64,000 bases of DNA from Vibrio gallaecicus. GTDB lineage: Bacteria; Pseudomonadota; Gammaproteobacteria; Enterobacterales; Vibrionaceae. The notes under the pieces were generated by a model. The model saw only the letters and a program-made list of their open reading frames with translations, searched no databases and was not told where the DNA came from. Both the position numbers and the translations under genes were made by a program. The stretch is taken from positions 1,736,001-1,800,000 of the forward strand of contig NZ_AP025491.1 of NCBI RefSeq assembly GCF_024347495.1, written 5' to 3'. Every line of letters starts with the position of its first letter. The first letter of the stretch is position 1. Positions 46,423 to 57,260 of the stretch are shown here, piece by piece.

Positions 46423-46601
46423 GTCTGTCATTTGTGCCACTCTTCTTCACTTACTTGGCTTATGAGTGAATAACCCGTCATCCAGCGTATTCTCCTTCCC
46501 AAGACCCAAGATAAGCTAAAGCGGAACTCAAAGCTCTACCATCGCACACTATTTATATAATCTTACTAGTTAGGTTTTACTCAGTCATAAGCTTATTATG
46601 C

Positions 46602-46645
46602 AAAAAAGCCAACCCAGAATCGTTTCGATTCAGGCTGGCTTTATG
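46602..46645 (-). terminator. Terminator after malT
   Basis: Long stem AAAGCCA ... AGAATCG ttt CGATTC ... TGGCTTT with internal mismatches and an A run on the plus strand, about 55 bases after the malT stop. Confidence 0.78.
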
Positions 46646-46698
46646 TTTATTCTAGCTGGGGTTCTATGTGTGAACAGCGCTAGTCATTGATTGGGGTA

Positions 46699-49419
46699 TT
46701 AGTATCCCATCAACTGTAATAAGTTCTCAGCAGTACTGATTGCTTCCTTTCTATTCGCAATATTCAGTTTCTGATAAAGGTTTCGAATGTGAGTCTTGAT
46801 GGTTGTCCCTGCAACATCGAGTTCTTGGGCGATTTGTTCATTACTAAACCCAGAATAAATTAATCCTAGTACTTGCCACTCTCGTTGAGTCAGTGGGCTG
46901 GTGCGCACTAGCTCTGGGATGTTCGGGTGGTTCACTAAGTTTTCGACAAAGTCTTCATCAAAATGAATTGAGCGGCTGCGTTGTGTTGTAGAAATGTCTT
47001 TCATGATTTGTTGCGCTCGGTGGCGCTCTAAATCTCCAAGACCAGGTTTGCTACTTAATTTATCGAGAATGTGCCCGATTGTACTGCCATCAACCAAGAA
47101 GTTACCCACCATGCCGGTTTGGTTGGTCATTTGCAGCGCTTCTTCCAGAAGAGTTCGTGCATGGTCTTCATTTTGAGTTTGAATATGGTACACCGACTCA
47201 ACAATGAGGTTTCGGTTCGTATCAGTAATCAAATGAGATTTAGCCGCTTCACTTTTTAAGAAATTTAAAGCGGTTTCTGCCTCTTCAAATTGATCCAAAT
47301 AAATATGCGCTCGCACTATATTGCGCCATTGAAGTTGGCAGAAATGGTTGCTCGCCGTTTCAGGGCGTGCAGCTGCGTTTAGCCAATCTTGGATCGCTTC
47401 TTTGTTACCTTTGACTTGCCAGAATAAGATAAGTGACAAGGACGCATTAGCTGTCCAATCTACATGGTAAGTAGACTGGCGCAGTAAATGCTGGATTTGA
47501 TCAATAAACTTTGCGGCTTTATCTATTTCACCGCGGCTAAGAGAAATACGCGCCAGCATTGAGTAGCTGTGAAGATGCTTGCTTGGTGAGTGGTGACCAA
47601 GAATATCTAAGCCCTTATAGCAACACTCTTCCGCCTCGTCTAATCGGTTCCAACACCAGAAGATTTGAGCGCGAACACGCAGTAAGAACTCATGCAGAGG
47701 GACGTATTGCAGTTGGTGTTCTTCAATTAACTTGAATGCACTGTCTTGCAGCTCAAATGCAGCTTGAACATACCCTTGAGCAATCAATATTTCACTTTGC
47801 TGGAGAATAGCCCATAAAGCTTGATGATAAACTTGATACTGACGAGCCAGTTTCTCTGTTTGCTGCATCATGGGTAGTGCACGGCTTAAATTACCCATAA
47901 CGTGATTAACTTCGCCTACTACAGATGTCGCTACAATGCGGCTACGATAGACATTGGTATTGAGTTGGCTTAGTGCTAATTCAGCAAGTTCTAGAGCGTT
48001 TTCTGGATCACTACTGTTGATCGCAACTTGAGCTCTGAGTGCATTGTATTGCCCTTTATGTTGAGTATCTAACACAATGTTGCGCTCTTTATATTCCTTT
48101 TCGGCTTCTTCTAAAAGCGTACCTACTTGGTCATATCTATGTTGGCTTTGTGCAAGCCATGCTCTTAACATTGAAAGCTTCGGGTTGCCAAATAACTGGT
48201 CTCGTGTCAGTTGTTTAACTGCCATTTCCAAAGATGAAAGTTCACCCTGGTTAAACATCTTCCAGCCAGTGTCATTTAAGATTTGGACAATCAATTCACC
48301 GTCTTGTGCTCTTTGAGCATGTCGTAATGCTTGGTGAGGTGTATCTTGTTTCAGCCAGGCTTTTGCAGCAGAACGATGGAGCTCTTCTTCTTGTTGAGGG
48401 ATTCTTGCTTGGCGCTCATGAGCTAAAAACTCTGCAAATAAATTGTGGAAACGGTACCAGTTATGCTCGCCTTTATGTTCACCTTCCAGCGGATAGATAA
48501 ATAGTCCATATCGATTTAATGACTCGATCATACCTAAAGCGTCCTCACGTTCGGTGAGCGCGCATACGAGTTCATCATTAAAGTGATCAAGAACGGAACA
48601 TTGCATTAAGAAATGTCTTGTTTCCTTATCCAGCAAGTCAAACACTTCTTCGACAAGGTAATCCCAAAGGTGCGCATGGTTGAAGTGAGAAACTGATTCA
48701 GCTGCTTGAACTAGAGTGCGCTTTTGGTGTTGCGCCTGTAAAGCAATTAATTGTAGGGCAGAAGGCCAGCCCTCAACATAGCTACATAGGCTGCCTGCCG
48801 TGGAGTCATCTATTCCATTCGCGACTCTTAAGTTAAAGAACCGAGTGGTTTCTTCTGTATCAAAGGCTAGAGACTCATTACCAATTTCAATCATCAAGTC
48901 ACGGACACGAAGGTTTGCGGTGCCTAAAGGTGGTGTCGCGCGGCTTGTTGCCACTAGCGTTAGGTTGTCTGGCATGTGCTTCAAGAAGAAACGCATGGCT
49001 TCATGAATATCGTCATTAGCGATCAGATGGTAGTCATCCAGAACTAGAAAACACTCCTGATGAAAATTAGACATTTCTGCAAATATTTCACTTAGCAAAG
49101 AGTGAAGTGATGAAAATTGTCTTTTTTCCGCAAGTTTTTGAGAGTTTGGACATGCGTTTTGTGTGGCTTTATTTAGCGACTGAAGCAGGTAGTTAATGAA
49201 CCTGAAAGCATCATTGTCGCTGTCATCAATACTGTACCAACCCACGTTTGGTTTATCTGCGAGCCATTGGGCCGCCATGGTCGTTTTGCCATAGCCTGCT
49301 GGGGAGCGAAATAATACAAGCTTATAAAATGGTGCTTGCTGTAATAGCTCCAATACTCGGGGTCTTACGATTGCATTATGTAAGCGACCAGGACGAGTCA
49401 GTTTTGATGGGATCCACAT
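46699..49419 (-). CDS. malT: Maltose regulon activator MalT
   Basis: STAND-type ATP-dependent transcription activator of 906 residues, the usual length (about 901). The N-terminus [24 protein letters not shown] is typical. The Walker A motif SPAGYGKTT is at residues 39-47 and Walker B is [11 protein letters not shown] near residue 130. A winged-helix and TPR-like sensor region follow, and a LuxR-type HTH ([42 protein letters not shown]) closes the protein. It binds maltotriose and ATP and activates genes with MalT boxes. It is divergent from malP; CRP-like sites lie in between. Confidence 0.97.
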   Translation of the reverse strand: MWIPSKLTRPGRLHNAIVRPRVLELLQQAPFYKLVLFRSPAGYGKTTMAAQWLADKPNVGWYSIDDSDNDAFRFINYLLQSLNKATQNACPNSQKLAEKRQFSSLHSLLSEIFAEMSNFHQECFLVLDDYHLIANDDIHEAMRFFLKHMPDNLTLVATSRATPPLGTANLRVRDLMIEIGNESLAFDTEETTRFFNLRVANGIDDSTAGSLCSYVEGWPSALQLIALQAQHQKRTLVQAAESVSHFNHAHLWDYLVEEVFDLLDKETRHFLMQCSVLDHFNDELVCALTEREDALGMIESLNRYGLFIYPLEGEHKGEHNWYRFHNLFAEFLAHERQARIPQQEEELHRSAAKAWLKQDTPHQALRHAQRAQDGELIVQILNDTGWKMFNQGELSSLEMAVKQLTRDQLFGNPKLSMLRAWLAQSQHRYDQVGTLLEEAEKEYKERNIVLDTQHKGQYNALRAQVAINSSDPENALELAELALSQLNTNVYRSRIVATSVVGEVNHVMGNLSRALPMMQQTEKLARQYQVYHQALWAILQQSEILIAQGYVQAAFELQDSAFKLIEEHQLQYVPLHEFLLRVRAQIFWCWNRLDEAEECCYKGLDILGHHSPSKHLHSYSMLARISLSRGEIDKAAKFIDQIQHLLRQSTYHVDWTANASLSLILFWQVKGNKEAIQDWLNAAARPETASNHFCQLQWRNIVRAHIYLDQFEEAETALNFLKSEAAKSHLITDTNRNLIVESVYHIQTQNEDHARTLLEEALQMTNQTGMVGNFLVDGSTIGHILDKLSSKPGLGDLERHRAQQIMKDISTTQRSRSIHFDEDFVENLVNHPNIPELVRTSPLTQREWQVLGLIYSGFSNEQIAQELDVAGTTIKTHIRNLYQKLNIANRKEAISTAENLLQLMGY

Positions 49420-49615
49420 ATCGAGTCTAACCTTTTAAGTGGTTGGTATAAGCTGCATATGAACCTTGGTTGCGAAATGCCATGGTTAAAGGGTAGCAGT
49501 ACCAATTATCGTTTGAATTATGGGGGCATGTTACGTGAAGCGGAATGCAACAAACTATGATCGACTTCTTAAATCTTGCTCTTCTGCTTGTTTTGACTAA
49601 TCTACGCCCCTTTTT

Positions 49616-49631
49616 TGTGATGTTTATCACT
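49616..49631 (-). promoter_or_regulatory. CRP-like site before malT
   Basis: TGTGATGTTTATCACT matches TGTGA-N6-TCACA in nine of ten defined positions. It lies 197 bases before the malT start, suggesting catabolite control of malT, as in E. coli. Confidence 0.7.
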
Positions 49632-49799
49632 TATTGCTTGGGTTTTTGATTGTGAAGTGGTTCCTATCTGTACGGAAAATTATGCAACTTATGAAAGATA
49701 TTGAAAATTTTTCGTGATCTGAACATCAAAATTGATAAGTGATTAGGTTTCTGTAAACAGAAATATTCCTAATTGAGGTTAGGTTATCGAATAGAGGCT

Positions 49800-49815
49800 T
49801 GTGATCGTAGTCACT
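49800..49815 (+). promoter_or_regulatory. CRP-like site before malP
   Basis: TGTGATCGTAGTCACT also matches TGTGA-N6-TCACA at nine of ten positions, about 180 bases before the malP start and 60 bases upstream of the MalT-like boxes. Confidence 0.68.
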
Positions 49816-49874
49816 CGAAAATTTTATTATGCGTCAGATGATGAGATTCAGATCACTAAGTGATTACGGGTACG

Positions 49875-49925
49875 CCCTCTACTCCCTCTGATCTACTCCT
49901 TATAGGGTGTAGTTTCGGGATGATG
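49875..49925 (+). promoter_or_regulatory. MalT-box cluster before malP
   Basis: GGGAGTAGAGGGC on the minus strand (49875-49886), AGGAGTAGA on the minus strand (49892-49900) and CGGGATGATG on the plus strand (49916-49925). This is the pattern expected for a MalT-dependent promoter; the last box would lie close to the -35 region. Confidence 0.65.
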
Positions 49926-49994
49926 TTTAGTTAATGGTGACCATGCACGATATGTCACAGATGAATTAGAACTATTAAAAGCGAGATTTCTGAA

Positions 49995-52448
49995 ATGAAA
50001 CCAACTCAGCAAAAAACTTTCGATAAAGTGTCGTTCCAAGAAAGCGTTAAAAAGCATTTATCTGCAACTTACGCAACAACGATTGAAACAGCAGATAGCC
50101 GCGCATGGTACCTAGCAATGGGGCGTGCGCTAGCAGAATTGACAACATTTGATCTGCTAGAAACTGAAAATGATGAAAAAATCAAAAACGCGAAGAGCGT
50201 TAACTACCTTTCACTAGAGTTTTTGATTGGTCGCCTTACTGGTAACAACTTAATCAGCATGGGTCTGTACGAGCAGATCACTCATGCAATGGAAGAGCTA
50301 GGTCAAAACCTAACTGACCTACTAGAAGAAGAACGCGACCCATCACTAGGTAATGGTGGTCTTGGTCGTCTTGCTGCTTGTTTCATGGACTCTTGTGCCG
50401 CTCAAGAATACCCAACAGTAGGCTACGGTCTTCACTACGAGTACGGTCTATTCAAACAATCTTTCCAAGATGGTCGTCAACAAGAAGCACCAGACGCATG
50501 GCGTGGTGTTGAAGGTTACCCGTGGGAAGTTGCTCGTCCAGAACTAGCACAACACATTGGTTTTTACGGTCATGTAGAAGTTGAATACATCGACGGTAAA
50601 GAAGTTCGTACTTGGGTTCCAGGTATGGAAGTAAAAGCAATGCCTTGGGATCTACCTATCGTAGGTTACGAGTCAAACACGGTTTACCCGCTGCGTCTTT
50701 GGGAATGTCAGGCAATCGCACCATTCTCACTAGCAAGCTTCAACAACGGTGATTACTTCGAAGCGCAACACTCGCTAATCGATGCAGGTAACATCACTAA
50801 AGTACTTTACCCGAACGACAACCACGAGAAAGGTAAGACTCTGCGCCTAATGCAGCAGTACTTCCACTCAGCAGCGTCTGTTCGCGATATTCTACGTCGT
50901 CATGAAGCAGCAGGTTTCTCTCTAGAAGATTTGCCTAAACAAGAAACGATTCAGCTTAACGATACGCACCCAACGATTGCGATTCCTGAGCTAATGCGCA
51001 TCTTGATTGACGAGAAAGGTCTATCTTGGGATCAAGCATGGGAAATCAGTGCTCATACGTTCGCTTACACGAACCACACACTACTTCCTGAAGCGCTAGA
51101 GACTTGGTCTGAATCTTTGATTAACCGTCTTCTTCCACGTCACATGGAAATCATTTTTGAAATCAACCACCGCTTCATGCAAGAAGTTCGCAAGATGTGG
51201 CCTGGTGACGGTGAGAAACAAGCGAAGCTTTCTATCATCCAAGAAGGTTTCCACCGTATGGTTCGCATGGCAAACCTATGTGTGATTGGTTCTTACAAAG
51301 TAAACGGTGTAGCTGCACTTCACTCTCAACTGGTTAAGAAAGACTTGTTCCCTGAGTTCAACGAAATCTTCCCAGGCAAACTGACTAACGTAACGAACGG
51401 CATCACGCCACGTCGTTGGTTGAAGTTCTGTAACCCAGGTCTATCTACACTAATCACAGGTAAGATCGGCACTGAATGGCCAGCAAAACTTGAGCAGCTT
51501 GAAGGCATCGCTAAGTTTGCAACAGACGCGAAATTCCAAAAAGAATTCATGGCTGTTAAGAAAGAAAACAAACAGCGCCTTGCTGATTGGGTTCAAGAGA
51601 ACATGGGTATCGAGCTAGATACTAACGCTATCTTCGACGTTCAAATCAAACGTCTTCACGAATACAAGCGTCAGCACCTAGATTTGCTACACATTCTATC
51701 TCTGTACCACCGCATTCTTAACGAACCTGGTTTCGAGTGTGAGCCACGCGTATGTTTCTTCGCAGCTAAAGCAGCACCTGGTTACCACCTAGCAAAAGAA
51801 ATCATCTTCGCGGTTAACAAGATTGCAGAGAAGATCAACAACGATCCTCGCATCGGTAACAAGCTTAAAGTGGTATTCATCCCTGACTACCGTGTAAGCA
51901 TGGCTGAAATCATTATTCCAGCAGCAGACGTTTCTCAGCAAATTTCACTTGCAGGTAAAGAAGCTTCTGGTACGGGTAACATGAAGATGGCTCTAAACGG
52001 CGCGTTAACCATCGGTACGATGGATGGTGCGAACGTTGAGATTCGTGAAGAAGTTGGCGATGAAAACATCTACATCTTCGGTCTAGACGTTGACGGCGTT
52101 GTTGCACTGAAAGCTCAGGGCTACAACCCATACGACTACTACAATGCAGACCCACTACTGAAAGCATCTCTTGACCTATTGACAGGTGATGAGTTCTCTC
52201 CAGGTCAACCAGGTCTTCTACGTGCAACGTTTGATAGCCTACTAGACGGTGGTGACCCTTACCTATGTCTTGCAGACTTTGCTTCTTATGTTCAAGCACA
52301 TGAAGATATGGGCAAGCAGTACAAAGACCAAGCTGGCTGGGCTAAGAAAGCGATTCTTAACACCGCATTGGTTGGTAAATTCACATCAGACCGCTCAATA
52401 CGCGACTACGTGAACAACATTTGGAAACTTGAAGCAGTAAAACGCTAA
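49995..52448 (+). CDS. malP: Maltodextrin phosphorylase
   Basis: Glycogen/maltodextrin phosphorylase of 817 residues that releases glucose 1-phosphate from the non-reducing ends of alpha-1,4 glucans. The pyridoxal phosphate Lys664 lies in GTGNMKMALNGALTIGTMDGANVE, and the DPSLGNGGLGRLAACFMDS segment near residue 115 is also conserved. The codon choice is strikingly uniform (favoured codons for Gly, Leu, Arg, Gln), which indicates high expression. It is divergent from malT, and a hairpin terminator separates it from malQ. malP is preferred over glgP because of the malT/malQ neighbours. Confidence 0.95.
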   Translation: MKPTQQKTFDKVSFQESVKKHLSATYATTIETADSRAWYLAMGRALAELTTFDLLETENDEKIKNAKSVNYLSLEFLIGRLTGNNLISMGLYEQITHAMEELGQNLTDLLEEERDPSLGNGGLGRLAACFMDSCAAQEYPTVGYGLHYEYGLFKQSFQDGRQQEAPDAWRGVEGYPWEVARPELAQHIGFYGHVEVEYIDGKEVRTWVPGMEVKAMPWDLPIVGYESNTVYPLRLWECQAIAPFSLASFNNGDYFEAQHSLIDAGNITKVLYPNDNHEKGKTLRLMQQYFHSAASVRDILRRHEAAGFSLEDLPKQETIQLNDTHPTIAIPELMRILIDEKGLSWDQAWEISAHTFAYTNHTLLPEALETWSESLINRLLPRHMEIIFEINHRFMQEVRKMWPGDGEKQAKLSIIQEGFHRMVRMANLCVIGSYKVNGVAALHSQLVKKDLFPEFNEIFPGKLTNVTNGITPRRWLKFCNPGLSTLITGKIGTEWPAKLEQLEGIAKFATDAKFQKEFMAVKKENKQRLADWVQENMGIELDTNAIFDVQIKRLHEYKRQHLDLLHILSLYHRILNEPGFECEPRVCFFAAKAAPGYHLAKEIIFAVNKIAEKINNDPRIGNKLKVVFIPDYRVSMAEIIIPAADVSQQISLAGKEASGTGNMKMALNGALTIGTMDGANVEIREEVGDENIYIFGLDVDGVVALKAQGYNPYDYYNADPLLKASLDLLTGDEFSPGQPGLLRATFDSLLDGGDPYLCLADFASYVQAHEDMGKQYKDQAGWAKKAILNTALVGKFTSDRSIRDYVNNIWKLEAVKR

Positions 52449-52461
52449 GAGTTTGAACAAC

Positions 52462-52491
52462 GCCAAGGCAGTACGCTGCCTTGGCCTTTTA
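52462..52491 (+). terminator. Terminator between malP and malQ
   Basis: GCCAAGGCAG tacg CTGCCTTGGC followed by CTTTT, 14 bases after the malP stop and 58 bases before the malQ start. It should lower malQ expression relative to malP. Confidence 0.82.
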
Positions 52492-52548
52492 ATTGATAGA
52501 ACCCCTACAGATTTGGAAGGCGTAAAAGCAGTGCCTTCGGAGAGAGCG

Positions 52549-54729
52549 ATGAAAGAACAAAACGTATTAAAACAAGTCGCAGAAATGGCAAACATTGCAG
52601 ATAGCTACGTTAGTGCATGGGGCGATGAAGCTAAAGTTTCAGATGAGACAATTACACATCTATTGGCTTCACTTGGCTATGACACAAGTAATGATGCTGC
52701 ATTATTGAAGTCAGCAGAAAAGAAACACAAGAAAGACGTATTAGACCCAGTTCTTGTTTTGCGTGATGGTGAGCCCGTAGAAGTGGCGCTTAACCTAGGT
52801 GCAAGTGCCCGTGAAAGTGAGTTTAGCTGGCGCTTAGAAACCGAGCAGGGAGAGGTACTTGAAGGCTATCTTCAATCTCAAGTCGTTCGTGATGAGCGTG
52901 CAGAGGGTGGCCCTTTAGTGTTTGCATTGCCAAGTGATTTGGCATGGGGTTACCACAAATTGATAGTGAGCCGTAAGCGTCGTAAAACACCTTATGAAAT
53001 GGCACTTATCATCACACCAAAAGCATGTTTCAAACAAGATGCCATTGATGATGGTAAAAAGCTTTGGGGCCCAAGCGTTCAGCTTTACACATTGAGAACT
53101 CAGCACAACTGGGGTATTGGTGATTTTGGCGATCTAAAACAATTGGTTGCAGATATCTCATCACGTGGCGGCGACTTTGTCGGTTTAAACCCGATTCATT
53201 CTCTATTCCCTGCGAACCCTGAAGGGGCAAGCCCGTACAGCCCGTCTTCACGTCGTTGGTTGAATATTCTTTACATTGATGTGAGTTCAGTTCCTGAGTT
53301 CTCTCTAAGTGCAGAAGCGCAGCAAACTGTTGGCAGTACTGAGTTCCAGCAACGTCTACAAAAAGCGCGTGAATCACATTGGGTAAATTACACAGAAGTT
53401 TCAGATCTGAAGATGAGCATTCTTCCTCTTCTTTTCACGGAATTCAAAAAACGCCACTTAGATAACACAAGTGATCGTGCCCAAGAGTTTTTAGCGTTTG
53501 CTGAGAAAGGTGGTGATAGCTTAACTCAACAAGCTGCATTTGACGCACTGCATGCTGATCTTCACTCGGAAGATAGTGGTATGTGGGGTTGGCCGGTTTT
53601 CCCAGAAAAATACCGTACATTTGATAGCCCAGCGACTCAAAAATACATCAAAGACAACCAAGAGAAAGTACAACTTTACATGTACTTACAGTGGATTGCT
53701 GATTGCCAGATTGATGATGCTCAGCGTTTAGCTGAAGAGAAGGGCATGGCGGTTGGTCTGTACCGTGATTTAGCCGTAGGTGTTGCTGATTCAGGAAGCG
53801 AGACATGGGCTGATGAAGGCAACCTAGTGATGGATGCGAGCATCGGTGCTCCACCAGATATTCTTGGTCCTCTTGGTCAAAACTGGGGCTTACCACCGCT
53901 AAACCCAGAGGTGCTACAAGCAACCGGTTATGATGCGTTTGTGAAATTGCTACAAGCTAACATGAAACATTGTGGTGCTTTACGCATTGACCATGTTTTA
54001 GGTCTACTACGTCTATGGTGGATTCCACGTGGTGAAGATGCAACCAAAGGTGCATACGTTTACTACCCAGTGCAAGACATGCTTTCAATTCTTGCGCTTG
54101 AATCTCATCGTCATCAGTGTAGTGTGATTGGTGAAGATTTAGGGACTGTTCCTGACGAAATCGTTGATATTCTTGCGGATGCAGGCGTGCACTCATACAA
54201 AGTATTCTTCTTCGAAACATCAGAAGATGATGGTGGTTTCATTTCACCTAAACACTATGCTGGTCAATCGATGTCTGCATTATGTACGCATGATATGCCA
54301 ACACTTCGTGGATTCTGGCACTGTGATGATTTAAAAATGGGTGAAGAAATTGGTCTATACCCTGATGCGGCTCAACTAGAAACGTTATTCGTTAATCGTT
54401 TAGAGTGCAAGCAAGGCATCTTAGACTCAGTGGCTTGGCATGGTTACCTACCAGAAGGTGTGGGACGTGACGCAAGCCAAGTGCCAATGGATTCATACTT
54501 GGCAGAAGCGCTGCAGCTTCATGTCGCGGCAGGTTCATCAACCTTACTTAGTGTTCAGTTAGAAGATTGGTTAGAAATGGATCAGCCAGTGAATATTCCA
54601 GGAACTGTTGATGAGTATCCAAACTGGCGCCGTAAGTTATCGATGAATTTAGACGAAATCTTTGCACACGAAGGTGTAAATAGAGTGGCATCGCGCCTAA
54701 CAGAAGTACGTAGCAAAGCCGGTGAGTAA
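52549..54729 (+). CDS. malQ: 4-alpha-glucanotransferase (amylomaltase)
   Basis: GH77 enzyme of 726 residues that transfers dextrin segments between maltodextrins and frees glucose. It acts in the cytoplasm with MalP. After an N-terminal domain of about 200 residues comes the barrel with the family marks: LYTLRTQHNWGIGDFGDL, NPIHSLFPANPEGASPYSPSSRRWLN, ALRIDHVLGLLRLWW (nucleophile Asp), VIGEDLGTVP (Glu) and CTHDMPTLRGFW (Asp). The start MKEQNVLKQVAEMAN has GGAGAG nine bases before it; an earlier in-frame TTG at 52453 would run across the terminator and is rejected. Confidence 0.95.
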   Translation: MKEQNVLKQVAEMANIADSYVSAWGDEAKVSDETITHLLASLGYDTSNDAALLKSAEKKHKKDVLDPVLVLRDGEPVEVALNLGASARESEFSWRLETEQGEVLEGYLQSQVVRDERAEGGPLVFALPSDLAWGYHKLIVSRKRRKTPYEMALIITPKACFKQDAIDDGKKLWGPSVQLYTLRTQHNWGIGDFGDLKQLVADISSRGGDFVGLNPIHSLFPANPEGASPYSPSSRRWLNILYIDVSSVPEFSLSAEAQQTVGSTEFQQRLQKARESHWVNYTEVSDLKMSILPLLFTEFKKRHLDNTSDRAQEFLAFAEKGGDSLTQQAAFDALHADLHSEDSGMWGWPVFPEKYRTFDSPATQKYIKDNQEKVQLYMYLQWIADCQIDDAQRLAEEKGMAVGLYRDLAVGVADSGSETWADEGNLVMDASIGAPPDILGPLGQNWGLPPLNPEVLQATGYDAFVKLLQANMKHCGALRIDHVLGLLRLWWIPRGEDATKGAYVYYPVQDMLSILALESHRHQCSVIGEDLGTVPDEIVDILADAGVHSYKVFFFETSEDDGGFISPKHYAGQSMSALCTHDMPTLRGFWHCDDLKMGEEIGLYPDAAQLETLFVNRLECKQGILDSVAWHGYLPEGVGRDASQVPMDSYLAEALQLHVAAGSSTLLSVQLEDWLEMDQPVNIPGTVDEYPNWRRKLSMNLDEIFAHEGVNRVASRLTEVRSKAGE

Positions 54730-54839
54730 TCTAATGAGTGAGCGGGAATGTAGTGCACTTTATTGCAGTCGAATACGAAACTACAACCTTGGTCACTCAA
54801 TCACAGGCCTTCGTCAGGTAAACTGAATCGTCGTTATAT

Positions 54840-54866
54840 TGCCCGCACTATTAGCGGGCATTTTTG
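54840..54866 (+). terminator. Terminator between malQ and glgB
   Basis: GCCCGC actatta GCGGGC with TTTTTG after it, about 110 bases after the malQ stop and 40 before glgB. Confidence 0.82.
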
Positions 54867-54903
54867 TATAGTAATTTTTGATGTTTGGTTAGGGAGATAA
54901 GTT

Positions 54904-57084
54904 TTGGAAAAAAGCGTCATTTCAAAGCAAAAACAAATATATACCCAACTATCACAGGCTTCATATGCTGACCCATTTTCATTTTTGGGCCCATACTTAC
55001 CGGCAGCCGAAGGTGCGTTGCGAGTATGGATCCCTGGGGCAGATAAAGTAGAGTTGATTGTTGGAGATGAACCACGCGTAGAGTTAAAGCGAGAGAATGA
55101 AAGTGGATTTCTTCTAGAGCAAAAGCGCGACTTACGTTTTACACATTACCAACTTGCGATTAATTGGTCGGGTGTTGAACAGATCATTGATGACCCATAT
55201 CAATATCATGGCTTATATGCAGGTTACGAAGAGCTGCATACACCGAAAGAAATGTACAAGCACATGGGTTCGCAATTTGTGACTCTAGAACGTGATGGAC
55301 AGACTATTTCGGGTACACGATTTCTTGTGTATGCCCCGCATGCCACGGCAGCAAGTTTAGTTGGTAATTTTAATGAGTGGGATGGTCGCCGTCATCCAAT
55401 GCAACGTTTGGATTATGGTCTTTGGGGGCTATTCATTCCTAACTTGGAAGAAGGCGCTCAGTATAAATTTGAATTGAAAGGACCAAATGGGGAAGGCTTA
55501 CCTCATAAAGCGGATCCTTGGGGTTTCTACTCTGAGCAGTACCCTTCTTTCTCATCAATTACGTATGATCACAATCGTTACGAGTGGCAAGACACTCAAT
55601 GGCAAAACCGCCCAGTGACAGAGAAACGTAAAGAAGCTTTATCGTTTTATGAACTTCATGCAGGTTCTTGGAAACGTAACGCGGAAGGTGAATTTTTAAA
55701 TTACCGAGAACTCGCTGCTGAGCTAATACCGTACCTAACAGATTTAGGGTACACACACGTTGAACTGATGCCTGTATCTGAGCATCCTTTCTACGGCTCT
55801 TGGGGTTACCAACCAATTGGTTTATTCGCTCCGACTAGTCGTTTTGGCTCACCTGATGACTTTAAATACTTTGTTGATCAGTGCCACCAAGCCGGTCTAG
55901 GTGTTGTTCTGGATTGGGTTCCAGCGCATTTCCCTTCCGATGACCACGGGTTGGCTGATTTTGATGGAACGCCTTTGTTCCATGATCCGGATCCACGTAG
56001 AGGCTGGCACCAAGATTGGAATTCATACATTTACGATTTAGGTCGTGAACATGTTCGCCGCTTCTTAGTTTCAAATGCCTTGTATTGGTTTGAACAGTTC
56101 CATATTGATGGTATCCGTGTGGATGCTGTTGCTTCAATGCTATACCTTGATTACTCACGCAGTCATGACCAGTGGATACCTAATGTCGATGGTGGCAACG
56201 AAAATTACGATGCTATTGCGACGTTGAAATGGATGAATGAGGAAGTGTATAAACATTTCCCTAATGCCATGACCATTGCTGAAGAATCTACGGCTTTCCC
56301 TGGTGTATCTGCACCAACATTTATGGGGGGCTTAGGCTTTGGCTTTAAATGGAATATGGGGTGGATGCACGATAGCTTATCTTACATTCAAGAAGACCCG
56401 ATTAACCGTAAATACCACCACGACACTATTACTTTCCCGCTAGTGTATGCACACAGCGAGAATTACGTATTGTCTCTTTCTCACGATGAAGTGGTTTACG
56501 GTAAAGGTTCTATCCATGACAAGATGCCAGGTGATGAGTGGCAGCAAACTGCGAACTTACGTGCTTACATGGGTTACATGTATGCTCAACCTGGTAAGAA
56601 GTTGAATTTCATGGGTGCTGAATTCGGTCAAACGGCTGAATGGAATCATGACGATCAACTGCAGTGGTTCTTGCTAGATTACGAACGTCACCAAGGTTTG
56701 CAGCAGCTAACAAAAGATCTGAATAATTTATACCGTTCAGAGCGAGCGATGCACGAACTGGATTCTGACCCTAAAGGGTTTGAGTGGCGCCTACAAGATT
56801 CGGCTGAAGCGAGTGTGTTAGCACACGAGCGTATCAGTGAGTCGGGTGAGCGTGTGTTGGTTGTTTCTAACTTTACACCTGTTCCTCATGAACGTTTCCG
56901 TTTAGGCGTACCAAGCTCAGGTCGCTATTCATTGCTATTAAACACGGACTCAAAAGAGTTCGATGGTAGTGAATATGAAGTAAAAGAGACTGTTGAAATT
57001 GAAGATATTCAAAGTGAAGGTTTAGCTCAATCTATTGAGTTGAGGTTACCGCCACTGTCTACAGTTTTCTATAAACTTAATTAA
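54904..57084 (+). CDS. glgB: 1,4-alpha-glucan branching enzyme, TTG start
   Basis: Branching enzyme of 726 residues (E. coli 728). It makes alpha-1,6 branches during glycogen synthesis. Two N-terminal CBM48-like domains ([11 protein letters not shown] and [30 protein letters not shown]) are followed by the GH13 barrel: [18 protein letters not shown] (nucleophile Asp), [13 protein letters not shown] (Glu) and [11 protein letters not shown] (Asp). The start is TTG with AGGGAG seven bases upstream; no ATG nearby keeps the N-terminal family start. It stands apart from other glg genes and follows malQ after a terminator. Confidence 0.96.
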   Translation: MEKSVISKQKQIYTQLSQASYADPFSFLGPYLPAAEGALRVWIPGADKVELIVGDEPRVELKRENESGFLLEQKRDLRFTHYQLAINWSGVEQIIDDPYQYHGLYAGYEELHTPKEMYKHMGSQFVTLERDGQTISGTRFLVYAPHATAASLVGNFNEWDGRRHPMQRLDYGLWGLFIPNLEEGAQYKFELKGPNGEGLPHKADPWGFYSEQYPSFSSITYDHNRYEWQDTQWQNRPVTEKRKEALSFYELHAGSWKRNAEGEFLNYRELAAELIPYLTDLGYTHVELMPVSEHPFYGSWGYQPIGLFAPTSRFGSPDDFKYFVDQCHQAGLGVVLDWVPAHFPSDDHGLADFDGTPLFHDPDPRRGWHQDWNSYIYDLGREHVRRFLVSNALYWFEQFHIDGIRVDAVASMLYLDYSRSHDQWIPNVDGGNENYDAIATLKWMNEEVYKHFPNAMTIAEESTAFPGVSAPTFMGGLGFGFKWNMGWMHDSLSYIQEDPINRKYHHDTITFPLVYAHSENYVLSLSHDEVVYGKGSIHDKMPGDEWQQTANLRAYMGYMYAQPGKKLNFMGAEFGQTAEWNHDDQLQWFLLDYERHQGLQQLTKDLNNLYRSERAMHELDSDPKGFEWRLQDSAEASVLAHERISESGERVLVVSNFTPVPHERFRLGVPSSGRYSLLLNTDSKEFDGSEYEVKETVEIEDIQSEGLAQSIELRLPPLSTVFYKLN

Positions 57085-57171
57085 AGGTGAGTTCGCTTAC
57101 TTTTAATAAATGTGCTTTGAGTTAGCTATTTTGTACTTCTTGTACGGCAGAGTTGATTCAAGTTACTAATA

Positions 57172-57209
57172 TAAAAATACCGCTCAAAGTTGAGCGGTAT
57201 TTTTTTGAT
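57172..57209. terminator. Bidirectional terminator, glgB / ecfT
   Basis: AAATACCGCTCAA ag TTGAGCGGTATTT with T run on the plus side and A run on the other, between convergent genes. Confidence 0.9.
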
Positions 57210-57260
57210 TAAAGCTGTTTTAAGTAATGCGATTTATGTGTAACTCACCAGCCACTAATC

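Noticed and set aside
46287..46469. Plus-strand open frame of 60 codons starting near the qrr promoter
   Set aside because: It overlaps the sigma-54 element, the whole Qrr RNA and its terminator, has no ribosome-binding site and no family resemblance; the RNA explains the region.
52453..52548. Longer malQ start at TTG 52453
   Set aside because: It would translate through the malP terminator hairpin; MKEQNVLK at 52549 has a better ribosome-binding site.
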